Source of the DNA: Rotaria macrura | Lineage: Eukaryota; Rotifera; Eurotatoria; Philodinida; Philodinidae | Assembly (NCBI GenBank): GCA_900239685.1 | Contig: OENT01000289.1 | Span: forward strand, 62,001 to 126,000 | Reading direction: 5' to 3' | Length of the DNA stretch: 64,000 bases | Shown here: piece by piece, positions 11,667-24,581 of the stretch | Layout: each line of letters begins with the position of its first letter | Numbering within the stretch: the stretch's first letter is position 1 | Made by a program: the position numbers and the translations under genes | Notes under the pieces: generated by a model | The model's database searches: none | Seen by the model: the letters and a program-made list of their open reading frames with translations, nothing else | Told to the model about the DNA's origin: nothing

Positions 11667-14295
11667 ATTTAAATACAAAATGATTCAAAGTATGTTTTTC
11701 AGTAAAGAATAGATATAGAATTTTACTCGTAAACGAGCAATCAGAAAACAATTTGCTTAGATTGTTTGATTCTTATTTTTCATCTTCGATGATGGACGAA
11801 CGAGACATGGAAAAAAAAGAATCGAATGGGAAATTTCCTACTCAATTCGAATCACATGACATGTCAAATATCAATGTCTCTCTAATTACCTTCTATTTCA
11901 ATTCATCCATAACTCAGTCATTATTAATTGCGTTATCATAATTCATCACTTGATCGAGCAGACCCATTCTTGTTATTTTTTATTTGAATTGTAATAAAAC
12001 TGAATCTATTTGAGAGTACTACGTCTTTTATATGAGAACGGCATGGATACTTATTTTTGTACAAGTCGTAGTTCATATTTTGATGGAATCTCATAAAGTC
12101 TTGATATAGAAAAAGAAATTAAATAGCAGAGTTGACTATTCCAATGTCCCATCAGTGAAACATATCAGTTATGATAGTAAATACCGCGTTATAGCTGAAT
12201 ACGTTTCTTGAAAATATTATTGAAGAATTCATTACTGACATATATTAATATTCATTATAGATTGAACTTCTTTTGCAGTGTTATTCGAAGAATATTATTG
12301 TGAATTGTGATTTATAATTTGAAAAGAACACGAGTAAAATGTTTCAAGCTTAATTTCATGTTACGTCTATTGATGTGAGAAAAACGATTCTAAATGGTTG
12401 AATGCAATCTAACATCGACTAGCTATCATGAGGCTATCCCCACACTTGAAAAACGATTAATAGTATATATCTGTATGCCACATCTGGCATGTGGGTCTCT
12501 TTTATGGAAAATTAGGTATTATTATTATTTGTTGCCACACCTCCATACAAGACACTGGCTTGCCAATGTAATCGAGTGATAGTAGACACATCTGTTTCTC
12601 TCGTTATTGAAAAAGAATAATTTCAACAGTATTGAAATGATGCGAATAATCGAACTTTAATTCACTCACATGATGACACACATGATGGTGTTATTATGAT
12701 CTTTGCATAAATTCTAATAAATGTCACTATAGATTCTTCTTACTGTGTTAAAGATCACAGTTAAGTTAATCAAGTTGCTTTGTATTTTGAAAAGAAAAGA
12801 AAAAAGTTGGTTCTGTTTGTTTACAATGAAAATTTGTTTCAATTAGACATAAGATATATGTGCTAAAGTTGTTAAATTTTCAATATACATATATTTCTAT
12901 AATCGGAGAATCGAATATGTGTACTGAATTGAATAGTATAGACAATGGGTTATTTATTTATAGAAATAGAATATCAGTTTTAAATACATTTTCAAGGAAT
13001 CTCTAAGACCTCTGTATTTCGATTAAAATAATCTTGTAAAATATAATTCGATAATCGATGAAATGAATACAAAGTATGAAACAAATAATACAATTCTACG
13101 ATACACCCCGTTTATATCCTTTCAGCATTGACAACAGTGAACTATTGTTTATTTCTAATACTTGTAAGTATAGTTCAAGTGACAAAAGAAATTCAGCTCA
13201 TTTAAAAACTTGTGTCGCAACAATTTACATTTGTCGTACAAAGAAGAGAAACCTTCGAATAACTGTTACTTTTGACTTGACATTTAGTGTAGTTACATAG
13301 TTACAACTGGCAGTTCTATTTGAGAAGCTAAGTGCGACTTTAAAAGACGTTTTTTTCTAGATACTTTTTCGTTTTTTTTTTTATAGAAATAGTGATATTT
13401 TATCATAGGATAGCTATTGTATGGAGAGAAAAAAAAATGAGAGATACGCATTCTCATAGGTTCGAATACTGCAATAAATAAAAGGTCACATCTAAGATTT
13501 TTCTTTGTACACTATTTGATTATACAGTATATTGTCTTGCACTCGAAAAGCACGACTTATGAACTATTAATAAATACATACGATAGTAGTTCTTGAAGTG
13601 CTTTATCTACAACACAATTAAAATGAATTGAAATTATGAAATCATCACGGTATTTGAATGCGTTGCTATGTAATAAAAAAATGAAAGATTACTTCTGCTT
13701 GAAGAGTTGAATTAAAGTAACCAACTAGCAATCATCCAAAATAATGTTCATGCATATTGAATGGAAGAATACTTAGAAATATAATCTTAAAAATTATACT
13801 GTTTCATTATCGAATAATTCTATTGCTGTAAGCAAATAAAAAATTACAAGGTTGATTTGAAGCCACAACAAACTAATTATTTCTTTTTTTGTGTCAATCT
13901 AGACTTCTATTGTTATCGTTATTGGTAATAAATTTTTTAACAAAACGAAATAAATTCTATTCATTGGTATAGTTTTACCGTACAATTAAAATAGAAGCAT
14001 TGAATGTTATCAGTGTACGAATTTCGTTTTTATGTGGGGATCAAAATTTTTTTTTTATGGCTCATCCTCTTCATTCAAACAAATTATTAAGATCCATGTC
14101 AATCGATTTCGTACGAGAAACACAATCAATACTGTCTTTGTATGAGCAATTTCGAATCTTGTTTAGTTGTATTATTCTCTTCATGTTCAATAATAGTCCC
14201 AAAAACGTGACGAAAGAAACACTCGATAATATCCAAAGTAGCATTGAAACTCGTAATTTAATCTATGTACATAGAAACCTATAATGATCATGCAG

Positions 14296-14314
14296 AGTAG
14301 TAGTAGTAGTAGTA
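14296..14314. repeat. (TAG)n microsatellite
   Basis: About six AGT/TAG units in tandem. A second run of the same motif starts 316 bp downstream. Confidence 0.85.
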
Positions 14315-14629
14315 AATCATAGGAAAATTTGATATCATAGGAAATTCAATATACTGTTCAAATGATAACAATAATTTATGTTGTAGACAATAGTATAATT
14401 AATTGCTGATGAAATCAAGTCATTCATTGTATAATTTATGTCTTTAAGAACACTTCAAGATGGATATGTCTGTTAAAATGACCGGTCATTCTATGCATAA
14501 TCGAAACTGTCTGACTATGCCAGCTGTGGTGCTCGTTTGATTCGCTTTGATCGAAGCATTTTCTCTTGCATATTCTATTAACATTAAAAAAGCTTTTATT
14601 CTTTTTGAAAGTTTCTTTGAGAAATGCAC

Positions 14630-14650
14630 GTAGTAGTAGTAGTAGTAGTT
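14630..14650. repeat. (TAG)n microsatellite, second tract
   Basis: About seven GTA/TAG units, in the same orientation as the tract at 14296-14314. Confidence 0.85.
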
Positions 14651-16746
14651 GGCGAACAATAAAAGCTAACAGTTCATGTTTAAAGAGGACTGTGATCGTC
14701 ACACGATTATATAGACAAGGTATCTTCAGGGTAATGTCAAAAGGTATTTTTCCCATTAATAAATGTTCCTTCTTGCTTTTTTTTTGTCAATATGGATTGA
14801 CCTTTTACATCCATGTGTGAAAAGAATTTCTTTTTGTTCAATGAAAACCTACAAGTAACTTCTTATGTAAAATTGAAACAAAAAAAGATGAGTTTGTGTC
14901 AGATGCTTCACCATCATTTGCCTTTGTATTAATAGTGGAGTTGCATGAAGAATAACTGATTGTCAGAGGTATCAGCTGAATATGGTTATGTAGTCAACAA
15001 ATCGGAATAAAAAATTTAATCGGCATGAAAAACAATAACCATTTAGTTGCAGTACTTTGTTCGCTTAAGCATTTACATAACATTATGCATATGAATGTAT
15101 TCATTTATGTATAGTACAGTCGTGTCAGACCATTATCGTTCGTTCATTGAACTAATTTTATATTGTGAACAAGCCGACATATCCCGTCACCATGAACAAT
15201 TGAAATACATTAACATTCATCTGCTTTTTTTTTCTTTTTTTTCTTCTTTTTCTTTTTTCTTGTATTACTTCACTTCAAATAATCTTTTAAAGAATATTCT
15301 CCGTTTTACTTTCTTTTCTTTAATGAACATACATGTGAAGAGACGACAAAAAGACACGTATAAGATTTGAATAGAAACGAAAATTAATTCATGTTGGTAA
15401 GCTTATATATCGTGTAAGTATAATGATGACATCGTTCTATATTCCATGTAACATAAAAAGATTAGTAAAATCTTATCTATTTGACTTCCTACATACATCT
15501 ACATGCATGAATTCATACTACAATTGTTCATTTACTTGAGTGTCGTTTAAACAAATATATCACTATTTCTAAATCCTTTTTGTCTTTCTTAGTGAACATT
15601 GAACTACAACGTTAACTAGATGGGCGATTTGTTTGAGGGCTTCACACTATTTCTATATATCTTTAGTATATGTAATCGTGTGCGTAAGCAAAAAGAACAA
15701 CTCAAGTTCGCTTGATTAAGATAAGCTTGATTGATTGAGCTAAGGACAAAGACAACAGGTGTAGTGTTTTATATTGACGCTCATCTCTATACCACTTATA
15801 ATTTTCTTGTCATATAGATCGTATGTATAGATTTCATTTGACTCATTGAAAACAACAGATGAAATACTTCAATTGTACACGAGTAGGAAACATATTGATT
15901 TTTCTTTTCTCTCATCACTATATATGTTTTGAGATATTTTAATAGTTCAATCAATTCATCAGTTTTCTATTCATCTATAATTAATGTTGCATTAGAAATA
16001 TTATAGTTAAATAGGTGTGTCACTCTTTATTTCGCATGTGAAAATGTTGTTTTTGTAGATTGCATTGATAAAGAAAAACTGTTAATAGTGTTATTATATA
16101 TTAGAAGCATAAAGATGATTGACTTTTCGTATCGAATCTATTTGATTATTTTGTGATATATTTTACCTTGCTTCTTTTCTTTTTTAAATTATAATTGATA
16201 TATCAAATCGACAGTTCTTTATTATGTCGGCATGATTGATCATTCTAATCCATTATGTAAGCTATTACCGGTAAAATCCAAAAAAGAGAAACTAAATTGA
16301 TTCTATTATACAATCGTTTCATTTCAAAAGAGTATGTTTACTTTATGAAACAAAAAAAAACAAGTTTAAATGATGTTTTACGCTCGTTTGTTCATTGTCC
16401 TATCGTTCATTGTTCAGTGTGAAATGAATCTCTATTCTCTTGAAGCATCATAGTCTCAATTAATTATAAGAGAAAAAAAATGAGATGAAATAAGATTTGA
16501 TGTGTTCAGTCGAGCATGGATTGAATGGAGAAAAAAAAAATCTTCGTTCTACACTTCAGATATCTTAATTGAGTATGATATCAAAGATGAAGTTATATAT
16601 GCTTCTAGTAGAAAGAAAGAGAGAGAAAAAAACAGAGAGAAAGAAAGAACAACGCATCTTGATTATTGATGAATACGAAAAAAAAAACAGAAAGAACAAT
16701 ACATTTGAATCGATGTACATACTTTGTTATAGGTCGTGAACTCATC

Positions 16747-19700
16747 ATGTATAATATGAAACGAATCATCCAATTTATATCAGTTATTTTACTAATAATA
16801 CATCGTTCCGATGGTACGTAATTAGTTAAAAAGAGTAAAAGTCAGAAGTTTCTTTCATCATTGCCTTTTGTTTGTTTAGGTCGATGTGGAAAGGCAACAT
16901 TTAACTTCCGAAATGCAACAATATTAGCACCCTATAATTTCATAGAATCATCTTTTGGAAATATTGGATCGCTTGAAACATGTCCCTGTAGATTTTTATT
17001 GGTATCTTATTTATTTATTCGTTTAATTTTTATTCATAGATACTGGCCGTCCATACGTGTATTTACCTTGTTATCAAAATGGATCATGGGGAAATCAACC
17101 ATTCTTTAGTAATTGTTCCAAACCAATAGATATTAAAGAACAGAAAAAAACCAAAGTATATGGTTTTAATTCATATCGTAATTTAACAATTGCTGAACTA
17201 GCTAAAGTAAACTATTGATTTTCCAATGAACATTGACTTTCTTTTCAATAGTTGTATTTCTTTTAGTTACCAATGATAACGTCGCATGATGTGTTTGAAG
17301 TATTGTCGTTTTTGAACGATGATATGACAATATTTAAATCTTCATTTGATATTATATCGGTAGTGAATGTGATTGATCGTATAATAATGAATAATCAACA
17401 TACAAATAGTATTCAATCTAATTTATATTCAATTGCAAATAAACTTTTATCTTTTGAATCAACATTACCAATGTTCGAAGATCAAAACATGAATAGAAAT
17501 ATGGTTAAGTAAGAGTTCAGATTTTGTTTTTTGTTTAATGTATTTGAATAAGACGAAAACAAATCTTTTATCTATAGATTATTATCGATACTTGACACAT
17601 ATTCTAATCATATGAAATTTGATGACCTAGAAAAAACATTTTTCAAGGCTAACTTTTCTGTATCGATTGTTAACAAGCCAAGTAGTTGGACGAAACCTAT
17701 CATTGGTTTTTCCTATGGTGAGTATTGTTGTTCATGAAACTTTTTTTTTTACTATACTTATGCGTTAATTTGAAAGAGTACTCTTGAATTAGATTTTTCT
17801 TATGGAATTAGAACGAATTTTTTTGATCGATCGAATAGAAGTTGTTTATTGTAAATGTTATTTTCAATAAGATTATGGAGTCACTGATGATCCGATGTGT
17901 TGCTCTCTTTTATTCGAGTCGAGTATGAAACCACCAGAAGTTAACAGAAGAGGATTTTTTGAAATGATGGGAAGTATTCAGAAACAAATACAGCATAATG
18001 TATTTGACAAAAAATGATTTCATTCTATCAGACATACAATACTGAATAAAACGAGAGCAGCTGTGCTCATATTGATTTTGTTTGCAAGCATCAAACATTT
18101 GTGCATATTTTTTCCTATTTCTGAAATTGTAAATTTCTTCGTGACGTTGAATGAATGCTTTTGTATTCTAAAATGTTGAAACATGTTGTCATGGTAAGAG
18201 AACACTTCATGACAACTGTGATAGCTTTCGTCATTGTGAATAGTGAGTACATCTTTTCAATCTCACAATATTCGACTAAGCCACTATGAAAAAAACGTAC
18301 TTAGTAGGATTATTTCTGATTTCTAACATGACTGATAGTTAAAAATGTTTCTAACTATTATAATATTCAAAAAAAAAACAGCACAAAAATTCACAGCTTG
18401 TGATTGATCAGAAATATATGATAGAAGAAAGCTCATATTTAATCACAATATGTTTATGATTATATGTTGTTCTATGAAGAAGGAATTTTTTTATTGACAC
18501 TGACATTGACGTTATTTTAATACAATATAAGGTGAATATTGAACTAGAGAAGCTTTCAATATGTTCTTTTAAATTGACATAGATCCTTTGTGATTAGTCA
18601 AATAGGATTAACAATGCTTTTGTAAAAATTCATCAAAAAATAAATGAGGTACGCTAGCTAATTGAATGAGAAACAATCGATGTCAATCAAAAACCTATTG
18701 ATACGAGTTCATACGTTTCAATCATCTCAGTATCGATTCACTAATAGATAATCTGTATCAACATATCTTATTAAACAATGAAACTCATTAATGATTTCAA
18801 TTTCTTAGTAAATCATCAGTTCTATAAGTTTAAATAGTTTTTAAATCAATCTATCAAATAAAGTGCAAAACAACTGATTGAATTGTTTAAGAAGCATAGA
18901 GCCATTCATCATTCAACTTTCTAAAGACAATCATCCATTAATATGAAGAGTTTTCATATTAATTGTTTTCTATTTTATAGTAACGAGTTCGATCGATTTT
19001 GTCTGCTTAGCTTATGCTGTTCTTATTCTATGACACTTATACGATTGAGCGTCATTGACATTTAATAAAACCTTACGTCTAGTTGCGAAGTATCACTTGA
19101 ATTGAAGCAACACTTCGTATTTTGTCACTTAAGTGAAATTTGTAATAAAGTTTCATGATAAATCTTTGTGATTGTTATTAGCAACCGATCATATTAACCT
19201 TGGAAAAAGAACTTAATGTTAACGTATATCATTTTATTTTTCGGATGTCAATTCAGTAATTGAATTGTCAAACTTTCTACATGAATCATATTTCATTTCA
19301 AAACTAGAATTTTTACATTTTAAATTTAGATCCAATGAAAAACGAAACAAAATCAATTCATTTCGAGAGCAATTACCAAAATTCAACGTATATTATTCTT
19401 GATAATCGAACTATAGTGGAACAAAAACGTCTGATATTTTCTGTTTACAATCAAAAATCGGGCCTTTTCAATGATAAAAAATATCGTTTGTTAACACAAG
19501 TTATTTCATTAACTATCGATAGACCTGAAGTGATGCAAATCATGGGTTCATCTGTTCGAATACATTTCTTGGTGGATGATGATTTTTATGAAAATAATTC
19601 AACAGTAATTTGTGCATATTGGAATATATCAGATAATATGACAGCACAATGGTCAACAAGAGGATGCACACGGAGTAATATGACACGACAAAGTGTAACT

Positions 19701-22115
19701 TGTATATGTAATCATTTAACACATTTTGCTATTTTAACGGTTAGTGAATGTTTCATAATGAACGAAAAAATAAAATGAACATTTTTTTTAAAATTTTTGC
19801 TTCTCAAGGATGCTAATCCAAAACCATTCTCAAAGTATATTGAACAAATTCTTTCGATTATAACATTGACTGGAATATCATTGTCATCGATTGGTTTATG
19901 CTTAACAATTTTAACATTTCTACTTTTTAAGTAAGTTGAAATGTCGAATTCTTTTCTTTTTCTCTAGTTATTTTTAAATGAAAATGTTCCATTTTATTTT
20001 CAAGGAAATTACGTCGTCATTTCAGTCAAAAATCTCTCTTACTTTTATCAATAAATTTATTGTGTGTTAATATATTATTTTCAATAATTTGTATTTTTAC
20101 AGTTAGCGATCTTAAAGAACTATTATGCATTATTATTGCTAGTTTATTACATTACTTTATACTATCATCATTTTTTTGGATGTTTATTATGGCTTTCATA
20201 CAATATTTATTGTTTGTTAAAGTTTTTCCACATTCAATATCAGGATTTACAAGAAAAGCAGCTGCATTCGCTCAACGTAAGTCATGTTCATACAAACAAT
20301 GAGTTCGATGACCATCGAAGATTTTCAATTGTCATCGATATTCAATTAAATGAATGACTCTTGAGTTCAATGGCAAGATTTCTCGAAAGACTAGTCAGAT
20401 TTTGGAATGTGAATAGGAAAAAAAGAAAAGAAATATTTTCTGAAAATTATGCATGAATTATTATGTTCTATTGTTTACTGTTCACATGTGTATCACCATT
20501 GAATATGTAACTATTTAAGCTTTCTTGAGAGTCATTGAAATGATAAATCGATGGTATTCTCGTATCTATAGTTTGTAGACTAGTTTTTATTACGAAAGAA
20601 CACACTTGCTGGTACCTACCTATCTATTACAAAGAGAATATTAAGACATTGAATATGACTCAATATTCATATATTATAAAAAAAGAGTTTTGTTCCATGT
20701 ATGAAATACTGATTTGACTTTTCGAACAAAAACAAAAAGAGGCTTTTAAGTAAATCGAATAAGAGTCTACAATGTATCTTGGTTTGAAAAATGATCTACA
20801 TTTGAACTTTGTTTTTTGAATAAAACTTCGGGCAATTTCATATTCTACAGCTGAGAATTTTATTGTAACTTTTCTAATCCAATGTCAATATACTCAGATA
20901 ATTTCATACATGTAGAATTCCCCTAAACGAATAATGTATCGTCTTGCCAGAGGAAAAAAAGAACTTATATCATGTTTCATCAATCATTCCTATTCTATTA
21001 ATTGAATTTTAGTTTGTTAGTTGACCACACTGAGGGGTGGATTGTTCTCGAAAGATCGAATCAACCTTGTTATGTATCATATCTGTTCTATCTCGGATAT
21101 TGAACACTAACATTGAAAAACATTCGTCTTTCTACTTGTTGTCTAATCGGATAAATATTTATTCTTTCAGTTGTTCCATTGATTCTCGTTTCTATTGTAC
21201 TGGCCATTGATCGATTCACATACACAAAACGAACTGATCACATGTAAACGTATAACACTTTTTCTAAGACACTAATCATTTAGTCATTTTTGTTCTTCTA
21301 GCTGTTGGCTATCAAGTTCAACTTTTTATTTATCATTTATTTTACCTATTGCTATAGTTATTCTTATCAACAGTATCCTCTTTTCGATAGTTGCATATTC
21401 ATTACTATGTGGTAAAACCGGAGAAAAAATACGTAGTACACAAACAATTGAATCGCAACGTTTATCACGATTTACTATTGCATTAAGTTGTTTTGTTGTT
21501 CTTGGTCTGACATGGATATTTGGTTTATTAGCTATTGGATCACTACGTTTATTATTTCAAATATTATTTTGTATATGTGCATCTCTAACAGGTTTTTTCA
21601 TATTTGTCCTTTATATAGTAACATCGAAAGCTAAACGTACTTGCTGGAGTAGTAAGTTGATTTGTCTGACTTGTACTTGAGATGAATTTAATTTTTAACA
21701 TTATTTAGATGCTTTTAAAACACTTGGTATATCATCCATTTATTCTCCAACGTCATCATCATCATCTGGTTTTCTCGGCACGAAAGAATTTTCATCAACA
21801 TCAATAAGTGATCATCAAAAAGTTCTATCACGTCATATTCCATATCAATCCAAACCTCAACATTTTATTGATGCATATATGCCATCATCACCACCGCCAC
21901 CAGCTCCGCCCATATTACCTCCTCCTCCTCCACCACCATTGTTAAACGAAGGTGATGATTCATTATGTACGACAAATATGACGAATCTTTGCTTTGAAGC
22001 AAAACATGTTTGGGCACCAGAAACGAACTTTGTTTACGAGACAAATCCATTGACAACATCACTTGATGATTATTCTTTATTCTATGCTTCAAATCATGAT
22101 GCTACTAAGCTATAG
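16747..22115 (+). CDS. Adhesion G-protein-coupled receptor with GAIN/GPS
   Basis: Eleven exons: 16747-16813, 16880-16987, 17040-17206, 17267-17508, 17578-17717, 19330-19739, 19809-19930, 20005-20276, 21171-21243, 21302-21651, 21709-22115. Phases match and give 785 aa. Order: signal peptide (1-21), a Cys-containing region resembling a hormone-receptor motif (TCPYTGRPYVYLPC, then NGSW), a GAIN-like stretch, and a GPS site with paired Cys/Trp and CNHLTHFAILT. In the family, self-cleavage falls in HL|T, here between residues 371 and 372. Seven hydrophobic segments follow, including a CWLSS motif and GLTWIFGLLAIG. The tail has a proline-rich run (residues 712-727) and ends TKL, which fits a class I PDZ ligand. 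The second ATG, three codons in, is an alternative start. It resembles latrophilin-like receptors but lacks lectin or olfactomedin domains, so no symbol is given. Confidence 0.9.
17718..19329 (+). other. Long intron 5 of the adhesion GPCR
   Basis: A 1.6-kb intron between the ectodomain exons and the GPS exon. It contains a possible alternative last exon (17872-18017) with a compatible phase. The rest is AT-rich without coding signal. Confidence 0.6.
20277..21170 (+). other. Long intron 8 of the adhesion GPCR
   Basis: A 0.9-kb intron that interrupts the seven-transmembrane part. No coding or repeat structure of note was seen. Confidence 0.6.
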
Positions 22116-22318
22116 AAAAGAAAAGAAAATAATAACATTCTTCAATTGTTTTCTGTTTTCTACAGTCAGATTGATGTATACTTTCTTATCCGGTTGTTCA
22201 TTGAATTCATTATCTTGATTAAAAAATAGAAATTCTAGAGTGTTTGCTTTGTTTTTCTTTGTATTTGTCTCGTCTTTATATACATTTTTATGTGCGACCT
22301 ATCGCTACTCTTTTATTA

Positions 22319-22324
22319 ATAAAT
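22319..22324 (+). terminator. Poly(A) signal AATAAA of the adhesion GPCR
   Basis: A canonical AATAAA about 200 bp after the receptor stop codon. Assigned by position and sequence only. Confidence 0.45.
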
Positions 22325-24352
22325 AGAGAAGAAACGTTTGAGAAGAACTTAGTAACATACACAAACCAGGATAGTATATCAAGGGAACTTTCAAGTGTGA
22401 TTAGCATTCTTTGATGCTGCCAGATTGTGACGATTGATAGTTAGAGATTCATACGAATGACTTGAAACAACTTGTGTTATACTTTCTTCATGGTTAGCTA
22501 TACATTTCTCAAATATAGATTTAACACAGTTATTTGTTAAGAAGATCACGATTGAAGAATTAATATCGTTTAATCTCCAAAACAATGAACGATCTTTTTT
22601 TTTCTATCATCGATCAAAGTTAATAGAAGATGCCTATCAATCTTGTCTGTTTCATAGTCTTTTTATAAGTATAGTTTCTAATTTATTAAGGGTGTTTTTC
22701 AAAAGAATAAAATTGTTTTTAATCATCACTTCTCGAAAGATTCATACCATATTCATTCAAAGAAAAATGTACTTCTTGTCATGGTACAGCTATCATGAAT
22801 ACGTATGAAACTAATAATCCAACATCAATGTCTCCGTCATAAGTGTCAATGAAGGTGTAAATCTTTTCTTTCATAAGTGACACTCATACTTGAAACGTCA
22901 TCGGAGAATATTGAATTTTTCTTCAGTTAAAAGTAAAACGTGATTTCAAAATTTAATTTGAAGGTTATTCAACACAGTTTTTGATAGCAAATCATGACAT
23001 CGATTAATGAGAGACTTACGTAAAAATATTCTTATGCATATAAACGATGAAAATCAAGAAAATTCTATGTTCAATGAGTCGATAATGTATTATTTTCCTA
23101 ACTACATGAAATGCTTGAGATTTCTATTCATATTTTGTTACTGAGGTAAAATTTAATAAAAGATTATACCATTCCTTAATTATCTCAATAGTAATCTTTA
23201 ACGTCACGGAATTTGTTAGAAAGATAGAATTATATTGTTATAACAATGGATAATTTAACTACAGGCAAAAAAGAAATTGCACATGTACTGAAGAAAAACT
23301 ATATATATGAAATATTATAACTATATTCTATCCTGAGAGTGATTTTAAAATCTCTGTCGGTTCTTCTCGTTGCATTTGGTTTGCAGTTTAAAATAGTACT
23401 CCTAGAATGAGTGACCTGTCCTGCTAGAACAATACTCGTCTCTATTTGTTCATCTAACTGACATAAAAAGACATGTATGTTCATCACGATTTTCGATATA
23501 ACTATATCGATACGTGACAAAGTAGATTGTGACTGGTTGTTTCAGTAGATTTCTTTGATATATTTCTTTTTCAAAAAGATTTTCACTATAAAAAGAAAAT
23601 AAATTTTTTGTGGTTTTTGCTTTTTCGAATCTACGAAATTTCGTTGTAGTTAATTATCCTTTTTTTTATGATTTCTCAAAGCATATCAGCCAACATGCAG
23701 TGTATGAATCGATACTCTTTTAATTTAGATTTTGTTCCTGTTCCATATGAGTATGTTTCTTGAAGATACATTTATGTTTTCTCAATTAACTAACTTTTCC
23801 CTTATTTACAGAAAAGGGTTTCTGTTAAGCGCATACTAATGATAAAGAAATATTCTGCGATAGTTCTTGAATATAGTTGCATAGGATTACATTTTTGAGC
23901 AAAAGTACAAGAACATTAGGTTGAGTTTCGAAATATTTCGAACATTGATGTAAATTCGAATAAGATAAAGATTCACAGCTTATATTGAAAAATGCCTCAC
24001 TCTCAATAAATTTTTACTGACTAAATGGTATTGAGATTTTCATATTGATATGTTACTATACTAGAATATAATTGTAAAAGGCTACATAGTTTTGTTGAAT
24101 ATTCATTTTCATGTTTAGTTCTGCATTTCGATGAAGTTTGGTTTCAATTAGGTATTCAATGCTAAACTAGAAAAAAGTATTGAACCTATTTTTGTTCATT
24201 AGATACAGTTACATTACCAAGAAGAAAAGCTGACAAATGATTGTATCTGATATACGTACGGTACTCAAACATTTTAACTCACCGAGTGAAAATAAGACAC
24301 ATTATTTGACATTACATCAGATAAGCAACCCAATTATTGGCCATCGAAATTC

Positions 24353-24581
24353 AAATTATAATTGATTGACATTGTCATAAATCAATAGTATCTTAATCTT
24401 TAATCAAAAATAATCTTCTAAATCAAGTATACTTCAGAGTAAAATCGTGTAACTGTGATTAAAATCATATCGAATAAAAACATATATGATTTTGATCGAA
24501 ACTTTACTTGATAAAGAAGATTATTTTTGATTAAAAACTAAGATACTATTGATTTATGAAGATTTAAATCGATTATAATTT
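24353..24581. mobile_element. 229-bp palindromic (foldback/MITE-like) element
   Basis: The left part from AAATTATAATTGATTG to AATCAAGTA pairs with the right part from TACTTGAT to ATTATAATTT as an inverted repeat of roughly 80 nt per arm. The core stretch CTATTGATTTAT and its complement, and a 16-nt block around AAAAATAATCTTCT, match almost exactly. A further short inverted pair (GATTAAAATCATAT / ATATGATTTTGATC) sits near the centre. The whole would fold into a long hairpin. There is no coding capacity. It is most simply a non-autonomous foldback or MITE-type insertion. Confidence 0.7.

Larger units (their letters stand above)
11667..16746. other. 5-kb intergenic region
   Basis: No convincing gene. 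Open frames here (for example near 12394-12579, 14000-14284 and 14436-14820) lack coding bias, overlap each other on both strands and resemble nothing I know. Simple repeats include two TAG runs (14296-14314 and 14630-14650), pyrimidine tracts near 15222-15260 and GA-rich tracts near 16612-16650. Confidence 0.5.

Noticed and set aside
13440-13485. GGTTCGAAT resembling a tRNA B box
   Set aside because: No matching A box at the right distance, and no cloverleaf could be drawn around it.
14436-14820. Overlapping open frames on both strands
   Set aside because: Mutually overlapping, lacking coding bias, and spanning a TAG microsatellite.
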